A stretch of 64,000 bases of DNA from Myxosarcina sp. GA_180221_E-2-1-MAG-40_15 (GTDB lineage: Bacteria; Cyanobacteriota; Cyanobacteriia; Cyanobacteriales; Xenococcaceae), in contig JAIMKV010000005.1 in the NCBI GenBank assembly GCA_020692205.1, forward strand, positions 32,920 to 96,919, read 5' to 3'. Of this stretch, positions 61,823 through 64,000 are shown piece by piece. A program made the translations under genes and the position numbers. Below the pieces are notes generated by a model. The model saw nothing but the letters and a program-made list of their open reading frames with translations, was not told the origin of the DNA and did no database searches. Within the stretch, counting starts at the first letter, position 1. Every line of letters starts with the position of its first letter.

Positions 61823-64000
61823 ATGATAAGAGGCGAATCCGATTCCTCATTCAAAAAGATCAAGTTTCACTTAGCGCGAGGAGAATGGGAACAGGTTGTT
61901 GAGCTTTGTCAACAAGAGATCGACATCAGACATGGCCTTGGTGATGTCAGCAATCCGCAAAAGATCCATTTTTATGCCTATCTAGCCAGAGCTTATACTC
62001 AGCAGGGAAAACTCGCCGAAGCCATTAGTTCTTATGAAAACATTCTCGGTACTTCGATTAATCAAGCAGAAATACATGCTGAATTAGGCTTACTGCATAG
62101 CAAACAAAGAAATCCCAGGCAAGCAGCGTGGCACTATCGGCAGGCTTTAAACTTTAAACCAGATTGGACAGAACTACAATACAATCTGGGAGTAGTGCTG
62201 CATGAATTAGGTAATTGGGATCAGGCGATCGCCGCTTACGAGCAAGCGATTCAAATCAAACCTGATTATGCTGCTGCCTACTTCAATCTGGGGGTACTGT
62301 ACGATCACCAAGGAGAGCTAGAAGCGGCGATTTCTAGTTATCAGCAGGTAATTGCCATTGAACCCAAATTAGTCAGAGCCTACAGTAATTTAGGCAGTAC
62401 TTTTGCCAGACAACAAAAATATGCTCAGGCGATCGCTACCTTGAAACAGGGTCTTGCTCTTGATCCCACTTGGGCAACCTTACATAATAATTTAGGTCAG
62501 ATATACTGGTTTGATCGGCAACTAGGATTAGCTCTCAGCAGCTTTGAAACGGCGATCGTCTTAGATTCAAAGATGGCCTTAGCACATCATAATTTGGGCA
62601 GACTATGGCAACAGCAGGGTAATTATCCTCAAGCGATCAAATGTTTTCGTACCGTAATTGAGCTAGAGCCAAAAAATATCCTAGCTTATAGTAACTGTGC
62701 CGATGCGCAGCAAAAAATCGGCGATTTAGCATCTACCTTAGACTGTTGGCGTAAAATAATTGAGCTACAACCCAATTTTATCGAAGCTTATTGTCAGGGA
62801 AAGTTAGCTACTAGTCCTCAAGATCTCTTAGAAATAGCTAAGCTAAGCTGCGCTCGTTTTCTTTTGGCTTTGAAACAGTCACAAAAAGACGAAGCTTATT
62901 ATCATCTCTGGCGAACCTACAGCTATATGGGAGATGTGCTGTTTGAGTTTGGTGGGGTAAAGCAAGCTGAAATTTATTATCAGCGGGCATTACAGATCGA
63001 GCCAGAAAACGTTGAACTATATTTTAAGTTAGGTAATTGTCTCGCCCGACAAAAAAGGTTAAATGGAGCTATAGCTGTTTACCATTATGGTTTGTCATTG
63101 CAACCAGACCATCCGCAAATTTGTTTTCAATTAGGTAAGGTTTTAGAACGTACCCAAGAAGCAGAACAGGCGATCAATTACTATGAAAGGGTTCTAAACG
63201 GGCAGATAGAGCGCGCTCCTAACTGGAAAAATCTACCTAATTTGTTTCCGATAGAAGACAATTTACCTTCGTTACCTGCCGAAATTTATCACCATACTCA
63301 GGACTGGGTTAGAGACTGCAATCTTAAAAACTTTGATTACGTTCAAGTATCTTGGTCAGACAAGAAAACTACTACCGTTAAAACAAACCAAACCAAGCGT
63401 CCAGAAGTTATCAAGATTGCTCCTGGGGAAGTATCTTATCCAGACTGTGGTGGAGTTAACTGTCATCAGTGTATGAGCAAGTTAATCGAGCAGTTTAAAC
63501 CGTTGCAAATTGGGCAAAACGCTTACAAATGTTCCTTAGAGAAAGCTCCGATCATTCGCGAGCAACTTCCCTTTGTCGTGACTATTCCCCAAGGTAGATG
63601 CTGGGTTGCGCCACAAAAAAATTCTTGGGTGATTTGCCATAGTTTAGCGGTAATTACTCCAGACAATTATTTGCTGGGAGATCTATCCCGAGATTATCCT
63701 TGGTTTCTTCCTGGATGTCCCTATCAAGAGCGAGCCGAACACAGCATTTTTGAGCAGGAAACTATTCCTGCCGTAGAAAAAATCGAGGGCAAAGTTGTCC
63801 TCTTGTCGGGATTAGCAGGTCACGTTTATTACCATTGGATGTTTGATATTATTCCTCGACTGGAATTACTCAAACGCAGCGAAATTAAACTTAAAGAAAT
63901 TGATTGGTTTGTGGTGAATAGTCTTAGTAAATCCTATCAACAAGAAACCCTGAGTCTACTGGGGGTTGAACCAGACAAAATTATCGAAAGCGATCGCCAT
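61823..64000 (+). CDS. TPR-GT61 protein (3' end outside window)
   Basis: Open through the right edge: 726 codons without a stop. Residues 20-450 hold about ten TPR units (QYNLGVVLHELGNWDQAIAA, AYFNLGVLYDHQGELEAAIS, YSNLGSTFARQQKYAQAIAT are typical), a linker with a Cys cluster CGGVNCHQC (about 548-556), then a GT61 (DUF563) region from about residue 590: SLAVITPDNYLLGD, HVYYHWMFDIIPRLELLK. GT61 enzymes include O-GlcNAc and xylosyl transferases. A TPR array fused to a glycosyltransferase suggests protein or polymer glycosylation; this is inference. ATG at 61823. Confidence 0.88.
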   Translation, partial: MIRGESDSSFKKIKFHLARGEWEQVVELCQQEIDIRHGLGDVSNPQKIHFYAYLARAYTQQGKLAEAISSYENILGTSINQAEIHAELGLLHSKQRNPRQAAWHYRQALNFKPDWTELQYNLGVVLHELGNWDQAIAAYEQAIQIKPDYAAAYFNLGVLYDHQGELEAAISSYQQVIAIEPKLVRAYSNLGSTFARQQKYAQAIATLKQGLALDPTWATLHNNLGQIYWFDRQLGLALSSFETAIVLDSKMALAHHNLGRLWQQQGNYPQAIKCFRTVIELEPKNILAYSNCADAQQKIGDLASTLDCWRKIIELQPNFIEAYCQGKLATSPQDLLEIAKLSCARFLLALKQSQKDEAYYHLWRTYSYMGDVLFEFGGVKQAEIYYQRALQIEPENVELYFKLGNCLARQKRLNGAIAVYHYGLSLQPDHPQICFQLGKVLERTQEAEQAINYYERVLNGQIERAPNWKNLPNLFPIEDNLPSLPAEIYHHTQDWVRDCNLKNFDYVQVSWSDKKTTTVKTNQTKRPEVIKIAPGEVSYPDCGGVNCHQCMSKLIEQFKPLQIGQNAYKCSLEKAPIIREQLPFVVTIPQGRCWVAPQKNSWVICHSLAVITPDNYLLGDLSRDYPWFLPGCPYQERAEHSIFEQETIPAVEKIEGKVVLLSGLAGHVYYHWMFDIIPRLELLKRSEIKLKEIDWFVVNSLSKSYQQETLSLLGVEPDKIIESDRH

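Noticed and set aside
1-64000. CRISPR array or clustered spacer repeats
   Set aside because: The many GCGATCGC octamers are dispersed HIP1 sites, not regularly spaced repeats; no direct-repeat array with spacers was seen.
1-64000. tRNA or rRNA genes
   Set aside because: I looked for T-loop-like GTTCRA motifs in the spacers; those seen (for example near 37210) lack a matching acceptor stem.

Overview
The window is chromosomal DNA of a cyanobacterium. It carries the ndhA-ndhI-ndhG-ndhE operon, a high-light-inducible (Hli) gene, a likely psb35, a photosystem II S4-domain gene and a CrtO-type carotenoid ketolase. The octamer GCGATCGC (HIP1) occurs throughout, which is typical of many cyanobacteria. 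The density of exopolysaccharide genes and TPR proteins would fit a sheathed or baeocystous lineage, but I cannot place genus or species.

Layout. 1-7.2 kb: crtO (cut by the left edge), htpG, a TPR protein, a small conserved protein, an EamA-type transporter and a DisA-like nucleotide cyclase, all on the minus strand. 7.4-12.2 kb: a radical SAM/DUF2344 protein, then a small mobile or defence patch: a restriction endonuclease-methyltransferase chimera and a vapBC pair. 12.3-16.1 kb: a secreted GH5 glycosidase, a methyltransferase and a fused double-ATPase peptide ABC protein. 16.3-19.4 kb: a photoprotection/housekeeping block (psb35, PSII S4 protein, queF, hli, purN, rpmB); psb35 and hli each have HLR1-like sequences upstream. 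19.5-21 kb: a broken glycine-zipper gene and a fasciclin protein.

21.2-37.2 kb is an exopolysaccharide locus. It holds five GT2 glycosyltransferases, one GT4, a Wzx-type flippase, two large integral-membrane GT-C-like proteins (one split by a frameshift), a UDP-galactopyranose-mutase-like flavoprotein, a GC-richer GMC oxidoreductase and an exported GH10 xylanase-like enzyme. Sugar nucleotides would be modified and polymerised by the transferases, lipid-linked units flipped by the Wzx protein, and the product trimmed outside by the GH10 (and perhaps the GH5 at 12.4 kb).

37.4-46.2 kb: a PGM1-like ATP-grasp ligase, a ROK/polyphosphate-glucokinase-like kinase, a DUF1400 protein, an aspartoacylase-family protein, era, a MoaD/ThiS protein, a large membrane protein of unknown function, a DUF4864 protein and a lone sugar ABC permease. 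A plus-strand terminator near 46.47 kb with no gene before it suggests a small RNA. 46.5-49.4 kb: the ndh operon. 49.5-60.1 kb: carotenoid oxygenase, GNAT, ureF, YchJ-like, phytase-esterase-like lipoprotein, RluB-type pseudouridine synthase overlapping a RodZ-like gene, an acyl-CoA synthetase, a YlqD-like protein and a PfkB sugar kinase. 60.1-64 kb: a 0.9-kb AT-rich spacer, a small RTX calcium-binding protein and a TPR-GT61 protein cut by the right edge.

The most notable observations are the restriction-modification chimera, the paired HLR1-like sites at psb35 and hli, the frameshifted GT87 gene, the variant diadenylate-cyclase signature, the orphan terminator/sRNA candidate, and a dynamin-like protein with no P-loop. 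I found no rRNA, tRNA, CRISPR array or complete insertion sequence.
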